64,000 bases of DNA from Micromonospora tulbaghiae (GCF_900091605.1 NZ_FMCQ01000009.1:62001-126000), one strand, 5' to 3'; counted from the stretch's first letter, positions 45,111 through 54,247 are shown. Numbers and translations are program-made. Notes: a model not told the origin generated them from the sequence alone.

Positions 45111-46192
45111 AGCGAATCCAGGAACCTCTCCAGCGCCGCGTTCACCTCGTCGGCGTGCTCCAGCATCACCACGTGCCCGCTGTCGTGGATCTTCACGAAC
45201 TCGGCGTGCGGCAGCCGCCGGACGATCTCCTCGGAGTGCGTCACCGGCGTGATCATGTCCTTGTCGCCCACGATCACCAGCACCGGCGTGCCGGCCAGTG
45301 CGGCCAGCGCCGGGAACCGGTGGTGGGTGGCGATCGTGCGCAGGTAGCGGGTGACCGTGTCGGCCGAGGTGCGCGAGTTCATCGTCTCGACGTACGACAC
45401 CAGGGCCGGGCTCGGCTTCGAGGTGCCGAAGCCGTACTTGCGGGTGAGCAGCCAGGCCACGTTCGAGGTCGACCGGCGGGCCCGGTCGATGACGGTGCCG
45501 CCGTACCGGGTGGCGTTGCTCATCATGTAGAGCACCGGCGAGCCGACGCGGCCGAGCAGCGCGGGCGCCACCAGCTTGGTCTCCGCCGCGAGGCCGCCCG
45601 AGGTGGCCATCAGCACGGTGCCGACCACCCGGTCGCCGAACATCTCCGGGTACAGCTCGGCCAGCGCCATGATCGTCATGCCGCCCATGGAGTGCCCCAC
45701 CAGCACCAGCGGGCCGTCCGGGGCCACCTCGTCGAGCACCCGGCGCAGCGTGTGGCCCAGCGCGGTCAGGTCGTACTCGCCGCTCTCCAGCCGGCCCGAG
45801 CGGCCGTGCCCCGGCTGGTCGTACGCGACCACCCGGTAGTCGCCGCGCTCGGCGAGCCGCTTGCGCTGGAAGTGGAACGTGCCCATGTCCAGGCAGAACC
45901 CGTGCACCAGCACCACCGTCGGGTGCCCGGCGACCGGGCGGGCCGGCTCGACCACCTCCACGTGGATGTCGGTGCCGTCCGGCATCTCCAGCCGGTACGC
46001 CTCGTCGTAGCGCTGCTCGCCGAAGACCTCGTCGGCGTACCGGTCGGCGGGGTCGTTCTTGAGCCGGCGGACCAGCACCCGCTCGCTGACCACGCCCGCC
46101 GCGAGCCCGGCGGCGGCCACGCCGACGGCGGCGCCGACCAGCCCGGCCACCTTGCCGGCGGCGGTACGCGGTCGCGGCAACCGGACACTCAT
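45107..46192 (-). CDS. Alpha/beta hydrolase between alr and tsaE
   Basis: A 361-residue hydrolase with an N-terminal hydrophobic helix (about 12-36), so it is membrane-anchored or exported. The core shows VVLVHGFCLDMGTFHFQ (oxyanion region), VVAYDQPGHGRSGR, nucleophile elbow LVGHSMGGMTIMALAE, the acid in VIVGDKDMITPVTHSE and His in IHDSGHVVMLEHADEV. Both ends overlap neighbours by four bases (alr and tsaE), indicating tight co-translation. The substrate is unknown; a similar hydrolase is often found in this place in actinomycetes. Confidence 0.9.
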   Translation of the reverse strand: MSVRLPRPRTAAGKVAGLVGAAVGVAAAGLAAGVVSERVLVRRLKNDPADRYADEVFGEQRYDEAYRLEMPDGTDIHVEVVEPARPVAGHPTVVLVHGFCLDMGTFHFQRKRLAERGDYRVVAYDQPGHGRSGRLESGEYDLTALGHTLRRVLDEVAPDGPLVLVGHSMGGMTIMALAELYPEMFGDRVVGTVLMATSGGLAAETKLVAPALLGRVGSPVLYMMSNATRYGGTVIDRARRSTSNVAWLLTRKYGFGTSKPSPALVSYVETMNSRTSADTVTRYLRTIATHHRFPALAALAGTPVLVIVGDKDMITPVTHSEEIVRRLPHAEFVKIHDSGHVVMLEHADEVNAALERFLDSL

Positions 46193-47307
46193 GCGCGCTC
46201 GCCGTCGTATACGCGGGGCACGCGCACGCCACCGAAACGGGTCACGATCTCGTAGTTGATGGTGCCGACGGCCTCGGCCCAGTCGTCGGCGGTGGGCTCG
46301 CCGTCCGCCCCGCTGCCGAACAGCGTCGCCACGTCGCCGTCGGCCACCTCGTCGTCGCCGCAGTCGACCACGAACTGGTCCATGCAGACCCGCCCGGAGA
46401 TGGCCCGGCGCTTGCCGGCGAGCTGCACCGGCCCGGTGTTGGAGGCGTGCCGGGGCACCCCGTCGGCGTAGCCTAGCGGCACCACCGCCAGGTTGGCCTC
46501 CTGCTCGGTGAGGTAGGTGTGGCCGTAGGAGACGCCGGTGCCGGCCGCCACCCGTTTGGTGAGCATCACCCGGGCGCGGGCGGTCATCGCCGGACGCAGA
46601 CCGAACTGCTCGCCCGCGACCGGCGACAGGCCGTAGACGGCGATGCCGGGACGGACCAGGTCGAAGTGGGTGTCCGGCCGGGTCAGCGTGGCGGCCGAGT
46701 TGGCCAGGTGCCGGTAGCGCGGGCGCAGGCCGGCCCGCGTCACCATCTCCAGCCCTTCCTGGAACACGGCGAGCTGGCGGTCGGTGGTGGGGTGGCCGGG
46801 CGAGTCCGCGTACACGAAGTGGCTCCACACGCCGACCACCTCGACCAGGCCGTCGGCCTGGGCCTTCGCGGCGGCCTCCAGCAACGTCGGCCAGTCGGCG
46901 ACGGTGGCGCCGCCCCGGGCCAGCCCGGTGTCGATCTTGAGATGCAGCCGGGCCGGACGGCCCGCCCGGCGGCTCGCCTGGACCATCTCGTCGAGCTGGG
47001 TGAGGCTGGCGCAGCCGAGGTCGACGCCGACGGTGATCCCGTCGTGCAGCGGCACCCCGGGGCTGAGCAGCCAGGCCAGCACCGGCGCGGTGATGCCCTC
47101 CTCGCGCAGCCGCAGCCCCTCGTCCAGCGTGCAGACGCCGAGCTGGTCCGCCCCGGCGTCGAGCGCCGCGCGGGCGGCCGGCACCATGCCGTGGCCGTAC
47201 CCGTCGCCCTTGACCACCGCCATCAGCTCGGCGCTGGTGCCGGCCTTGAGCCGGGTCACGTTCTCCCGGATCGCGTCCAGGTCGACGCGCACCTCCGACT
47301 GCCACAT
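46189..47307 (-). CDS. alr: Alanine racemase
   Basis: PLP enzyme making D-alanine for peptidoglycan. The 372-residue protein has the PLP-Lys motif AVVKGDGYGHG near residue 35, the catalytic Tyr region GTGVSYGHTYLTEQEANLAVVPLGYADGVPRH, and GRVCMDQFVVDCGD. Start ATG 47307. It heads the alr-hydrolase-tsaE operon, as alr precedes tsaE in M. tuberculosis. Confidence 0.97.
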   Translation of the reverse strand: MWQSEVRVDLDAIRENVTRLKAGTSAELMAVVKGDGYGHGMVPAARAALDAGADQLGVCTLDEGLRLREEGITAPVLAWLLSPGVPLHDGITVGVDLGCASLTQLDEMVQASRRAGRPARLHLKIDTGLARGGATVADWPTLLEAAAKAQADGLVEVVGVWSHFVYADSPGHPTTDRQLAVFQEGLEMVTRAGLRPRYRHLANSAATLTRPDTHFDLVRPGIAVYGLSPVAGEQFGLRPAMTARARVMLTKRVAAGTGVSYGHTYLTEQEANLAVVPLGYADGVPRHASNTGPVQLAGKRRAISGRVCMDQFVVDCGDDEVADGDVATLFGSGADGEPTADDWAEAVGTINYEIVTRFGGVRVPRVYDGERA

Positions 47308-47391
47308 GTCCTCAGCCTACTTCCGTCAGTGATCATCAGAGCCGTGAGCCGTGCGGGCGGTGCCCGTCGCCACCGGTCGTCGCCGCCCGGA

Positions 47392-48861
47392 TCAGCCCAG
47401 CCGGGTCAGAACCGGACGCAACGCGGCGGCCACGTCGGGCGCGGTCACCGGACCGCCGCGCGCCGCCTCCCGGCCGGCCAGCCCGTGCAGGTACGCCGCG
47501 GCGCCGGCCGCCCGCTCCGGGGCCAGCCCGGCGGCGAGCAGCGAACCGAGCAACCCGGCCAGCACGTCGCCGGTGCCGCCGGTGGCGAGCACCGGGGTGC
47601 CGGTCGGGTTCACGTACGCCCGGCCGTCGGGCGTGCCGATGACCGTGCGGTCGCCCTTGAGCAGCACCACCGCGTTCATCCAGGCGGCGAGCCGCAGGGC
47701 GGCGGCGACCCGGTCCTCCCCCGGCATCTCGCCGCAGAGCCGGGCGTACTCCCGGTCGTGCGGGGTCACCACGATCGGCGCGTCCCGGCCGCGCAGCCGG
47801 TCGGCCAGCTTTCCGCCGACGAGCAGCGTCAGCGCGTCCGCGTCGAGCACCACCGGCACCGGCGCGGCGAGCACCGCCCGCAGCTCGGCGGCCGAGTCCT
47901 CGCCGGTGCCCAGCCCGGAGCCGCAGACCCACGCCTGGACCCGGCCGGCGTCGGCGACCCGGCCGGTGGCGATCACCGACGGGTGCTGGTGCAGCACCTC
48001 GCCCTTGGCGCTCCCGGCGTAGCGGACCAGGCCGGTGGGACCGGCGAGCGCCCCGGCGACCGAGAGCACCGCGGCGCCCGGGTAGGTGGCCGAGCCGGTG
48101 GCCACGCCGACCACGCCCCGGGAGTACTTCTCCGACGACGCTCCCAGCGCCGGCCACCAGTCGGCCACGTCCGCCTGCTCGATCACCTGGAGCGCCGGCG
48201 TGCCGCGCAGCCACGGCGTCAGCCCGATGTCGACCAGCTCGACCTCCCCGGCCAGCTCGGCGGCCGGGCCGACGACCAGTGCCGGCTTGAGCGCGCCGAA
48301 GGCGACTGTCACGTCGGCGCGGACCGCCCGGGGCCGCCCGGCGTCGGTGAGCGGGACGTGGCCGGTGTCGACAGCGGCTCCGCTCGGCACGTCGACAGCG
48401 ACCACCGTTGCGGGCGTGCCGTCGCGCCCGCGCTGCCCGGTCAGGCTCGCGGCCAGTTGCTCGGCCGTCTCGCGAAGCCCACCGGTGCCGCCGATGCCCA
48501 CGATGCCGTCGAGCACCAGGTCGACCACCGCGGGCGGCCGGTCGGCCACGCGCCCGCCGGCGGCGCGCAGGGCGGTGAGGCCCTCGGCGTGCGCGCGGCC
48601 CGGCGTGAGGAGCAGCGCGGTCACCGCCGCGCCCCGGCGGGCCAGGTGCGCGCCCGCGAACAGGGCGTCGCCGCCGTTGTCGCCGGACCCGACGAGCAGC
48701 AGCACCCGGGCGCCGTAGACGCCGCCCCGGTCGGCCAGCAGCAACGCGCAGCGGCGGGCCAGCCCGGCCGCGGCCCGCTGCATGAGCGCGCCGGCCGGAA
48801 GGGTGGCCATCAGGCCCGCTTCCGCAGCGCGAACGTCCGCGACACGCCACACCTGTCTCAT
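47392..48861 (-). CDS. nnr: Bifunctional NAD(P)H-hydrate epimerase / dehydratase
   Basis: Repairs damaged NADH and NADPH. The N-terminal epimerase domain (1-215) has LLLVGSGDNGGDALFAGAHLARRG and VVAVDVPSGAAVDTG. The C-terminal ADP-dependent dehydratase domain (about 230-489) has VVTPHDREYARL, VVLLKGDRTVIGTPDG and the nucleotide-binding NPTGTPVLATGGTGDVLAGLLGSLLA. The fusion is the usual bacterial form, and its 489 residues are normal. It lies upstream of alr in the same direction, 84 bases away. Confidence 0.95.
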   Translation of the reverse strand: MRQVWRVADVRAAEAGLMATLPAGALMQRAAAGLARRCALLLADRGGVYGARVLLLVGSGDNGGDALFAGAHLARRGAAVTALLLTPGRAHAEGLTALRAAGGRVADRPPAVVDLVLDGIVGIGGTGGLRETAEQLAASLTGQRGRDGTPATVVAVDVPSGAAVDTGHVPLTDAGRPRAVRADVTVAFGALKPALVVGPAAELAGEVELVDIGLTPWLRGTPALQVIEQADVADWWPALGASSEKYSRGVVGVATGSATYPGAAVLSVAGALAGPTGLVRYAGSAKGEVLHQHPSVIATGRVADAGRVQAWVCGSGLGTGEDSAAELRAVLAAPVPVVLDADALTLLVGGKLADRLRGRDAPIVVTPHDREYARLCGEMPGEDRVAAALRLAAWMNAVVLLKGDRTVIGTPDGRAYVNPTGTPVLATGGTGDVLAGLLGSLLAAGLAPERAAGAAAYLHGLAGREAARGGPVTAPDVAAALRPVLTRLG

Positions 48862-48970
48862 GCCACCCCGCCCCGCTCGTCGCGCCGGCTCAGCTTCCGC
48901 CCGCGGCTGCCCCGATCACGGCCTCACCCTACCGGCGGTACGCGCCGGGGACCGGCCGGCGGACAACCCC

Positions 48971-48997
48971 TGTGGATAACCCGGACCGTTGTCCACA
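48971..48997. promoter_or_regulatory. Two inverted DnaA boxes
   Basis: TGTGGATAA (48971-48979, the complement of TTATCCACA) and TTGTCCACA (48989-48997) are both exact DnaA-box forms, nine bases apart and facing each other. The flanks CCCC (48967-48970) and GGGG (48998-49001) extend the symmetry. They lie in the gap between nnr and a type VII-like substrate gene, far from any sign of oriC. Confidence 0.65.
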
Positions 48998-49080
48998 GGG
49001 GTCGGCGACCGCCGTCGGGTGCCGCCTAGCGTCCCGGTGTCCGGAGCCGGCCGGTGGCGCCGGGCGAGGGAGGTCACGTG

Positions 49081-49380
49081 GTGGAGAGACCGTTCGACGT
49101 CGACCCGGAGCTGCTGCGCACGGTGGCGCGCGAACTGGCCGACGACGCGTACCGGCTGGCCCGCGGGCCGGGCGCGGCGCCGGAGTCGTTGCTGGTGGCG
49201 GCACCGGACGGCTGGCGATCCGCTGTCGCGCTGGCCGACCTGGAATCGGCCGTGCGGCGCTGGTCCGGCGCGCTCGGCGCCCGGGTGGCCGACACCGCTC
49301 AGGCGTTGCGCCGAGGGGCGGACGGCTACGAGGCGGTCGACGAACGCGCCGCCCGCCGCCTCACCCGGGTGCTCCGGTGA
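49081..49380 (+). CDS. Type VII secretion substrate-like small protein (WxG and YxxxD motifs)
   Basis: A 99-residue, mostly helical protein. It carries a W61-S-G63 motif between helices and Y83-E-A-V-D87 near the C-terminus, the two hallmarks of ESX/WXG100-type and EspC-like type VII substrates. GTG 49081 has GGGAGG seven bases upstream; GTG 49078 is a less well spaced alternative. The next gene overlaps by GTGA and encodes a hydrolase with its own WxG motif, so the pair are probably secreted together or form a toxin-chaperone type unit. No secretion machinery genes are in this window. Confidence 0.75.
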   Translation: MERPFDVDPELLRTVARELADDAYRLARGPGAAPESLLVAAPDGWRSAVALADLESAVRRWSGALGARVADTAQALRRGADGYEAVDERAARRLTRVLR

Positions 49381-50996
49381 GCGGCGGTCCCGCCGGCGCG
49401 GCGGACGCGCCGGTCGGCTACGCGCAGCTCTGGCGGGCCGACCCGGGCGCCTGGGCCGCCGCCGGTGCGGCGTGGCGGAGTCTGGCCGCGCCGGTACGGC
49501 GGCGCGCCGACGCGCTGACCGCCCGGATCGGCGCGCTCCGGCCCGGGTGGTCGGGCGCGGCCTCGACGGCGGCGCAGCGGCGGATCGGGGACCTGCGCAC
49601 CGGCCTCACCGACGTGCTCCCCGCCCTGATCGAGGTCGACCAGGTGCTCGCCGAGTTCGGTGCCCGGCTGAGCGCGGCGAAGGCCCGGCTCGGCGCCGAG
49701 GTGGCCCGCGCCGAGTCCGGTGGCCTGCTCGTCGACCGCACCGGCGCGGTCCGGCCCGACCCGGCCCGGGTGACGCGGACCGGGCCGGCCGTGGTCCACG
49801 CGCGGGCCGGGATCCGGGACGCACTGACGCTCGCCGGCACCGCCGACCGGGAGGCGGCCGGCCGGCTGGCGGAACTGAGCACCGCTGCGGTACGCGGCTG
49901 GGTGAGCGTCCCGCCCGCGTGGCGGCCCGGGCCCGGTGCCGGCCCGGCGGAGGTGAGCCGCTGGTGGGCCGGTCTGAGCGCGGCCGAGCGGCGATGGCTG
50001 GTGGGGCGGGAACCGGGCCGGATCGGGCGTCTCGACGGGCTTCCGGCCGCCGCCCGGGACCAGGCGAACCGGCTGCTGCTCGGCGATCGGCGCGAGCAGT
50101 TGCTCGTGCGGCGGCTCGCCCTGCTGCACCCGCTTCCGGCCGGGCCGCTGGAGGCGTCGCGGCGGGTCCGGCTCGCCGCTGTCGAGGCGGCGCTGCGCGG
50201 GCTGGACGGGCTCAGCGAGCGGCTGGCCGCGGGCGGGGCGCCCCGGGCGTACCTGCTGGGTCTGGATCCGGCCGGCGACGGCCGCGCGGTGGTGGCGCTC
50301 GGCAACCCGGACCGCGCCGCCTCGGTGCTCACCTACGTCCCGGGCATGACCTCGGATCTCGCCGATGCGCCGGCCGAGCTGGGCCGGGCGGCCCGGGTGT
50401 TGCAGCGGTGCGCGGCGCTCGGGCCGGGCGAGGAGGCGGCGGCGGTGCTCTGGCTGGACTACGACGCGCCCGACCTCCTCACCGAGGCGGCGGGCACCCG
50501 GCAGGCCGAGGACGCCGGCCCGGCGCTGCACCGGTTCCAGGAGGGGCTGCGGGCCGCGCACGAGGGGCCACCGGCCCGGCAGACGGTGCTCGGGCACAGC
50601 TACGGCTCGCTCGTGGTCGGCGCCGCCGCCCGCGACCACGGATTGGGCGCTGACGCGCTGGTCTTCGTCGGTTCGCCCGGGGTCGGCGTGGACCACGCCG
50701 CCGACCTGCGGATGCCCGCCGGGCAGGTCTGGTCGTCGACCGCGCCGGACGACGTGATCCGGCTGGCCCGCCCGCCGGACGAGCTGGCCCGCCGCGCGCT
50801 GCTGTCCGGCACGCCGCTCGGCCCGGCGTTCGCCGTGCTCGGCGGGCACGGCGAGCGGCTCTGGTTCGGCGCCGACCCGAGCGGGCCGGGCTTCGGCGGC
50901 CGGCGCTTCCCGAGCGCACCGCACGGCCACACCGGCTACTGGGATCCGGACAACCCGGCGCTGGACGGCATGGCACGGATCGTGCTGGGCCGATGA
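49377..50996 (+). CDS. DUF1023-type alpha/beta hydrolase with N-terminal WxG helical region
   Basis: A 539-residue protein. The N-terminal 150 residues are helical and contain W58-S-G60, like an LXG/WXG100 secretion domain. The C-terminal part (about 280-539) is an alpha/beta hydrolase of DUF1023 type with YVPGMTSDLADAPAELG, WLDYDAPDLL, nucleophile elbow G406-H-S408-Y-G410 and the late SSTAPDDVIRLARPP and PHGHTGYW segments that carry the acid and His. Start GTG 49377 overlaps the upstream stop. Likely an exported esterase or toxin-like enzyme; substrate unknown. Confidence 0.85.
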   Translation: MSGGPAGAADAPVGYAQLWRADPGAWAAAGAAWRSLAAPVRRRADALTARIGALRPGWSGAASTAAQRRIGDLRTGLTDVLPALIEVDQVLAEFGARLSAAKARLGAEVARAESGGLLVDRTGAVRPDPARVTRTGPAVVHARAGIRDALTLAGTADREAAGRLAELSTAAVRGWVSVPPAWRPGPGAGPAEVSRWWAGLSAAERRWLVGREPGRIGRLDGLPAAARDQANRLLLGDRREQLLVRRLALLHPLPAGPLEASRRVRLAAVEAALRGLDGLSERLAAGGAPRAYLLGLDPAGDGRAVVALGNPDRAASVLTYVPGMTSDLADAPAELGRAARVLQRCAALGPGEEAAAVLWLDYDAPDLLTEAAGTRQAEDAGPALHRFQEGLRAAHEGPPARQTVLGHSYGSLVVGAAARDHGLGADALVFVGSPGVGVDHAADLRMPAGQVWSSTAPDDVIRLARPPDELARRALLSGTPLGPAFAVLGGHGERLWFGADPSGPGFGGRRFPSAPHGHTGYWDPDNPALDGMARIVLGR

Positions 50997-51012
50997 GCAG
51001 GCAGAGACGGCG

Positions 51013-51048
51013 CGGTCCCTCCGCCCGGTCGACCGGGCGGAGGGACCG
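51013..51048. terminator. Terminator between convergent hydrolase and glmS (perfect 36-bp palindrome)
   Basis: CGGTCCCTCCGCCCGG-TCGA-CCGGGCGGAGGGACCG is fully palindromic. It lies between the hydrolase stop (50996) and the glmS stop (51062) and suits both directions. Confidence 0.85.
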
Positions 51049-51061
51049 TGGACGAGATCGG

Positions 51062-52975
51062 CTACTCGACGGTGACCGACTTGGCCAGGTTCCGGGGCTG
51101 GTCGACGTCGTGCCCGCGGGCGGCGGCGATCTCGGCGGCCAGCACCTGCAACGGCACCGTGGTCACCAGCGGCGCCAGCAGCGTCGGCGTACGCGGCACG
51201 TAGATCAGGTGGTCGGCGTAGCGGACCACCGCCTGGTCGCCCTCCTCGGCGATCACGATCGTGCGGGCGCCGCGGGCGCGTACCTCCTGGATGTTGGAGA
51301 CGACCTTGTCGTGCAGCATGCCCCGGCCGACCGGCGACGGCACGATGCAGATCACCGGCGTGCCCTTGTCGATCAGCGAGATCGGGCCGTGCTTCAACTC
51401 GCCGGCGGCGAAGCCCTCGGCGTGCATGTACGCCAGCTCCTTGAGCTTCAGCGCGCCTTCGAGCGCCACCGGGTAGCCCACGTGCCGGCCGATGAACAGC
51501 ACGGTCGGCTCGGACTTCAGCTCACGCCCCAGCTCGCGGACCGGCTCGATCCGGTCCAGCAGCTCGCGCAGCTTGGCGGGCATCTCCTGGAGCTGGGCCA
51601 CCACGGCGCCCACCTCGTCGGCGAACTTGATGCCGCGCACCTGGGCCAGGTGCAGGCCGATCAGGTAGCAGGCCACGACCTGGGTGAGGAACGCCTTGGT
51701 GGAGGCGACGGCGATCTCCGGGCCGCCGTGGGTGTAGAGCACCGCGTCGGACTCGCGCGGGATGGTGGAGCCGTTGGTGTTGCAGATGGCCAGCACGCGG
51801 GCCTTCTGCTCCTTGGCGTGGCGCAGCGCCATCAGCGTGTCCATCGTCTCGCCGGACTGCGAGATCACCACGATCAGCGTGGACCGGTCCAGCACCGGGT
51901 CGCGGTAGCGGAACTCGCTCGCCAGCTCCACCTCGCAGGGGATGCGGGTCCAGTGCTCGATGGCGTATTTGGCGACCAGGCCGGCGTGGTAGGAGGTGCC
52001 GCAGGCGACGATGAAGATCTTGTCGACGTCGCGCAGGTCCTGCTCGCTGAGGCGGACCTCGTCGAGGGCGATCTCGCCGCTCTCGGTGAGCCGGCCGAGC
52101 AGCGTGTCGGCGATGGCCTGCGGCTGCTCCTCGATCTCCTTGAGCATGAACCAGTCGTAGCCACCCTTCTCGGCGGCCGACGAGTCCCAGTCGATGTGGA
52201 AGTCCTTGCCACTGGCCGGCTGACCGTCGAAGTCGGTGATGTCGATGGTGTCCGGGGTGATCAGCACGATCTGGTCCTGCCCCAGCTCGACCGCGTCCCG
52301 GGTGTGCTCGATGAACGCGGCGACGTCGCTGGCCAGGTAGTTCTCGCCGTCACCACGGCCCACCACCAGCGGCGAGTTGCGCCGGGCGCCGACCACCGCG
52401 CCGGGGATGCCGGCGTCGACGGCGAGCAGCGTGAACGCGCCCTCCAGGCGCGCGCAGACCACGCGCATGGCGGCGGCCAGGAGCTGCGGGCTGTCGGTCT
52501 CACCGGCCGAGCGCAGGTCGGCCAGCGCGCGGGCGATCAGGTGCGCGGCGCACTCGGTGTCGGTGTCGCTGGCGAACTCGACGCCCTCGTCCTCCAGCTC
52601 GGTGCGGAGCTTCGCGAAGTTCTCGATGATGCCGTTGTGGATCACCGCGACGCGGCCGTCCGGGGAGAGGTGCGGGTGGGCGTTGCGGTCGGTCGGGCCG
52701 CCGTGCGTGGCCCACCGGGTGTGGCCGATGCCGGTGGTGCCGTCGCCGATGCCGATCGGGCTGGCGGCGCAGTCCTCGGGGTTGTCCGCCGCCCGCTCGG
52801 AGAGGACCTTCTCCAGGTTCGCGAGCTTGCCGGCCTTCTTCTCGGTCAGCAGCTCGTCCTCGCAGACCACGGCGACACCGGCCGAGTCGTAGCCGCGGTA
52901 TTCGAGACGCCGCAGTCCGTCAAGCACGATGCCGAGCGCCGGGCGCGCACCGGCGTAACCCACGATTCCACACAT
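51062..52975 (-). CDS. glmS: Glutamine--fructose-6-phosphate aminotransferase (isomerising)
   Basis: First step to UDP-GlcNAc: makes glucosamine-6-phosphate from fructose-6-phosphate and glutamine. The 637-residue protein starts MCGIVGYAG with the nucleophile Cys2 after Met removal. The amidotransferase domain has GIGHTRWATHGGPTDRNAHPH, and two SIS domains follow (CGTSYHAGLVAKYAIE; VISQSGETMDTLMALRHAKEQ). It ends PRNLAKSVTVE, the usual C-terminus. There is no glmS ribozyme-like sequence in the upstream 270 bases. Confidence 0.98.
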   Translation of the reverse strand: MCGIVGYAGARPALGIVLDGLRRLEYRGYDSAGVAVVCEDELLTEKKAGKLANLEKVLSERAADNPEDCAASPIGIGDGTTGIGHTRWATHGGPTDRNAHPHLSPDGRVAVIHNGIIENFAKLRTELEDEGVEFASDTDTECAAHLIARALADLRSAGETDSPQLLAAAMRVVCARLEGAFTLLAVDAGIPGAVVGARRNSPLVVGRGDGENYLASDVAAFIEHTRDAVELGQDQIVLITPDTIDITDFDGQPASGKDFHIDWDSSAAEKGGYDWFMLKEIEEQPQAIADTLLGRLTESGEIALDEVRLSEQDLRDVDKIFIVACGTSYHAGLVAKYAIEHWTRIPCEVELASEFRYRDPVLDRSTLIVVISQSGETMDTLMALRHAKEQKARVLAICNTNGSTIPRESDAVLYTHGGPEIAVASTKAFLTQVVACYLIGLHLAQVRGIKFADEVGAVVAQLQEMPAKLRELLDRIEPVRELGRELKSEPTVLFIGRHVGYPVALEGALKLKELAYMHAEGFAAGELKHGPISLIDKGTPVICIVPSPVGRGMLHDKVVSNIQEVRARGARTIVIAEEGDQAVVRYADHLIYVPRTPTLLAPLVTTVPLQVLAAEIAAARGHDVDQPRNLAKSVTVE

Positions 52976-53247
52976 GGTCCGCAGCCTAACCGAGTTTCGC
53001 TCATCGTGCGTGCTCGGAAAGCCGGTTAACGATCACTGAATTTGAGCGAACCGAACGCCGGGGTTGCCACTACCGGACATAGCACCATCCAGGCCGTTCC
53101 ACCCGTCCGGACCGCTACGGGACGCGGCGCGCGGGCCGGCGGCCGGGACCGCACGGCTGGCCGCCACCGCCTACATTGAGGCCGGGCGCCGTCCCCCGGG
53201 CCCACCGTTCCGCGGTCGTCCGCGCCGTACCCCTGTGAGCTGAGCCG

Positions 53248-54216
53248 ATGTCCGAGACGACCCCCGCCCCCGAACCGGCCTCCGGACCGAGCGACCCGAC
53301 CGCCGCACCGGCCGCGCCGCCGCCCTCCACCTGGACGCCGCCGGACCCGTTGGCCGCCCCGCAGCCGTGGACGCCACCCGCACCCTGGTCGCCGTCCCCG
53401 GCTCCGAGCCCCTGGGCGGCGCCCGGCCCGGAGAGCGCGTCCGGAACCGACCCGGCCGCGTCCCCGAGCGGCACGGGCCGGCCGGTGGGCGAACCGGGGT
53501 GGGCGGCTCCGGCCGACCCGGCCACCACGCCGCGCCCGGCCGTCCCGCCGGCCTCGGGCGACCCACAGGCCCCCGGTACGCCCGGGTGGCCGTCCCAGCC
53601 CGGCACCCCGGACTTCTCGGCACAGCCGGCCTGGACACCGGGCGCCTACCCGCCCGGCCCCTACCAACCCGGCCCCTATCCGCCCGGGCCCTACCCGCCG
53701 CCGTACGCGTATCCGGGCATGCCACCGCGCCGCAGCGGCGGCGGCTGGGCGATCGGCCTGGTGATCGGCATCGTGAGCGTCCTGGCGCTCATCGTCTGCG
53801 GCTGCGTCGGGCTGTCCTTCCTCGGCAGCACCCTGGACGACGGGGCGGCCTCCGGCGAGCGGTACGACGGACCGCTGTACGGCGAGCCCGACGGGTGGGC
53901 CGACGAGCCCACCCGTCCCCCGGCCAGACCGGTCACCACCCCGTCCGGCGGGCCCGGCAGGTTCACTGTGCTGTACGAGGTGACCGCCACCAACGGCGAG
54001 GCGGAGGTGCAGTTCTACGACGCGGACGCGAACTTCCACCAGCCCGGCGCCGTGGACACCCCCTGGCGGCTGAGCTTCACCGCGAACGACCGCGAGCGGG
54101 TGCAGATCATCGCCAGTCCGGTCGAGTCCGGCGACGTGACCTGCCGGATCACCGTCAACGGCAAGGTCGTGTCGAAGGACTCGGGCGAGTACGGCGCGAC
54201 CTGCTTCGGCTGGTGA
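53248..54216 (+). CDS. Proline-rich membrane protein with MmpS-like extracellular domain
   Basis: A 322-residue protein. Residues 1-165 are Pro/Ala/Gly-rich cytoplasmic sequence with YPPGPYQPGPYPPGPYPPP repeats. One helix follows (about 170-195: WAIGLVIGIVSVLALIVCGCVGLSF). The outer C-terminal domain (about 230-322) shows VLYEVTATNGEAEVQFYDADANFHQPG, TPWRLSFTAN and GDVTCRITVNGKVVSKDSGEYGATC. That order of features resembles the MmpS domain of mycobacteria. MmpS proteins aid MmpL transporters, but no MmpL gene is nearby, so the role is open. ATG 53248; divergent from glmS. Confidence 0.75.
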   Translation: MSETTPAPEPASGPSDPTAAPAAPPPSTWTPPDPLAAPQPWTPPAPWSPSPAPSPWAAPGPESASGTDPAASPSGTGRPVGEPGWAAPADPATTPRPAVPPASGDPQAPGTPGWPSQPGTPDFSAQPAWTPGAYPPGPYQPGPYPPGPYPPPYAYPGMPPRRSGGGWAIGLVIGIVSVLALIVCGCVGLSFLGSTLDDGAASGERYDGPLYGEPDGWADEPTRPPARPVTTPSGGPGRFTVLYEVTATNGEAEVQFYDADANFHQPGAVDTPWRLSFTANDRERVQIIASPVESGDVTCRITVNGKVVSKDSGEYGATCFGW

Positions 54217-54247
54217 GCAGTCGGCGGCGGGCCGTAGGCTGGCCGCC

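Noticed and set aside
45107..47305. A 732-residue hydrolase fusion
   Set aside because: The N-terminal half is alr read out of frame. The hydrolase starts at ATG 46192, overlapping the alr stop.
51013..51048. 36-bp perfect palindrome as a mobile-element end or operator
   Set aside because: Its place between two convergent stop codons and its GC-rich stem make a terminator the simple explanation.
52976..53247. glmS ribozyme upstream of glmS
   Set aside because: The gap is short, and I see none of the paired elements or conserved core of the ribozyme, which is mainly found in Firmicutes.
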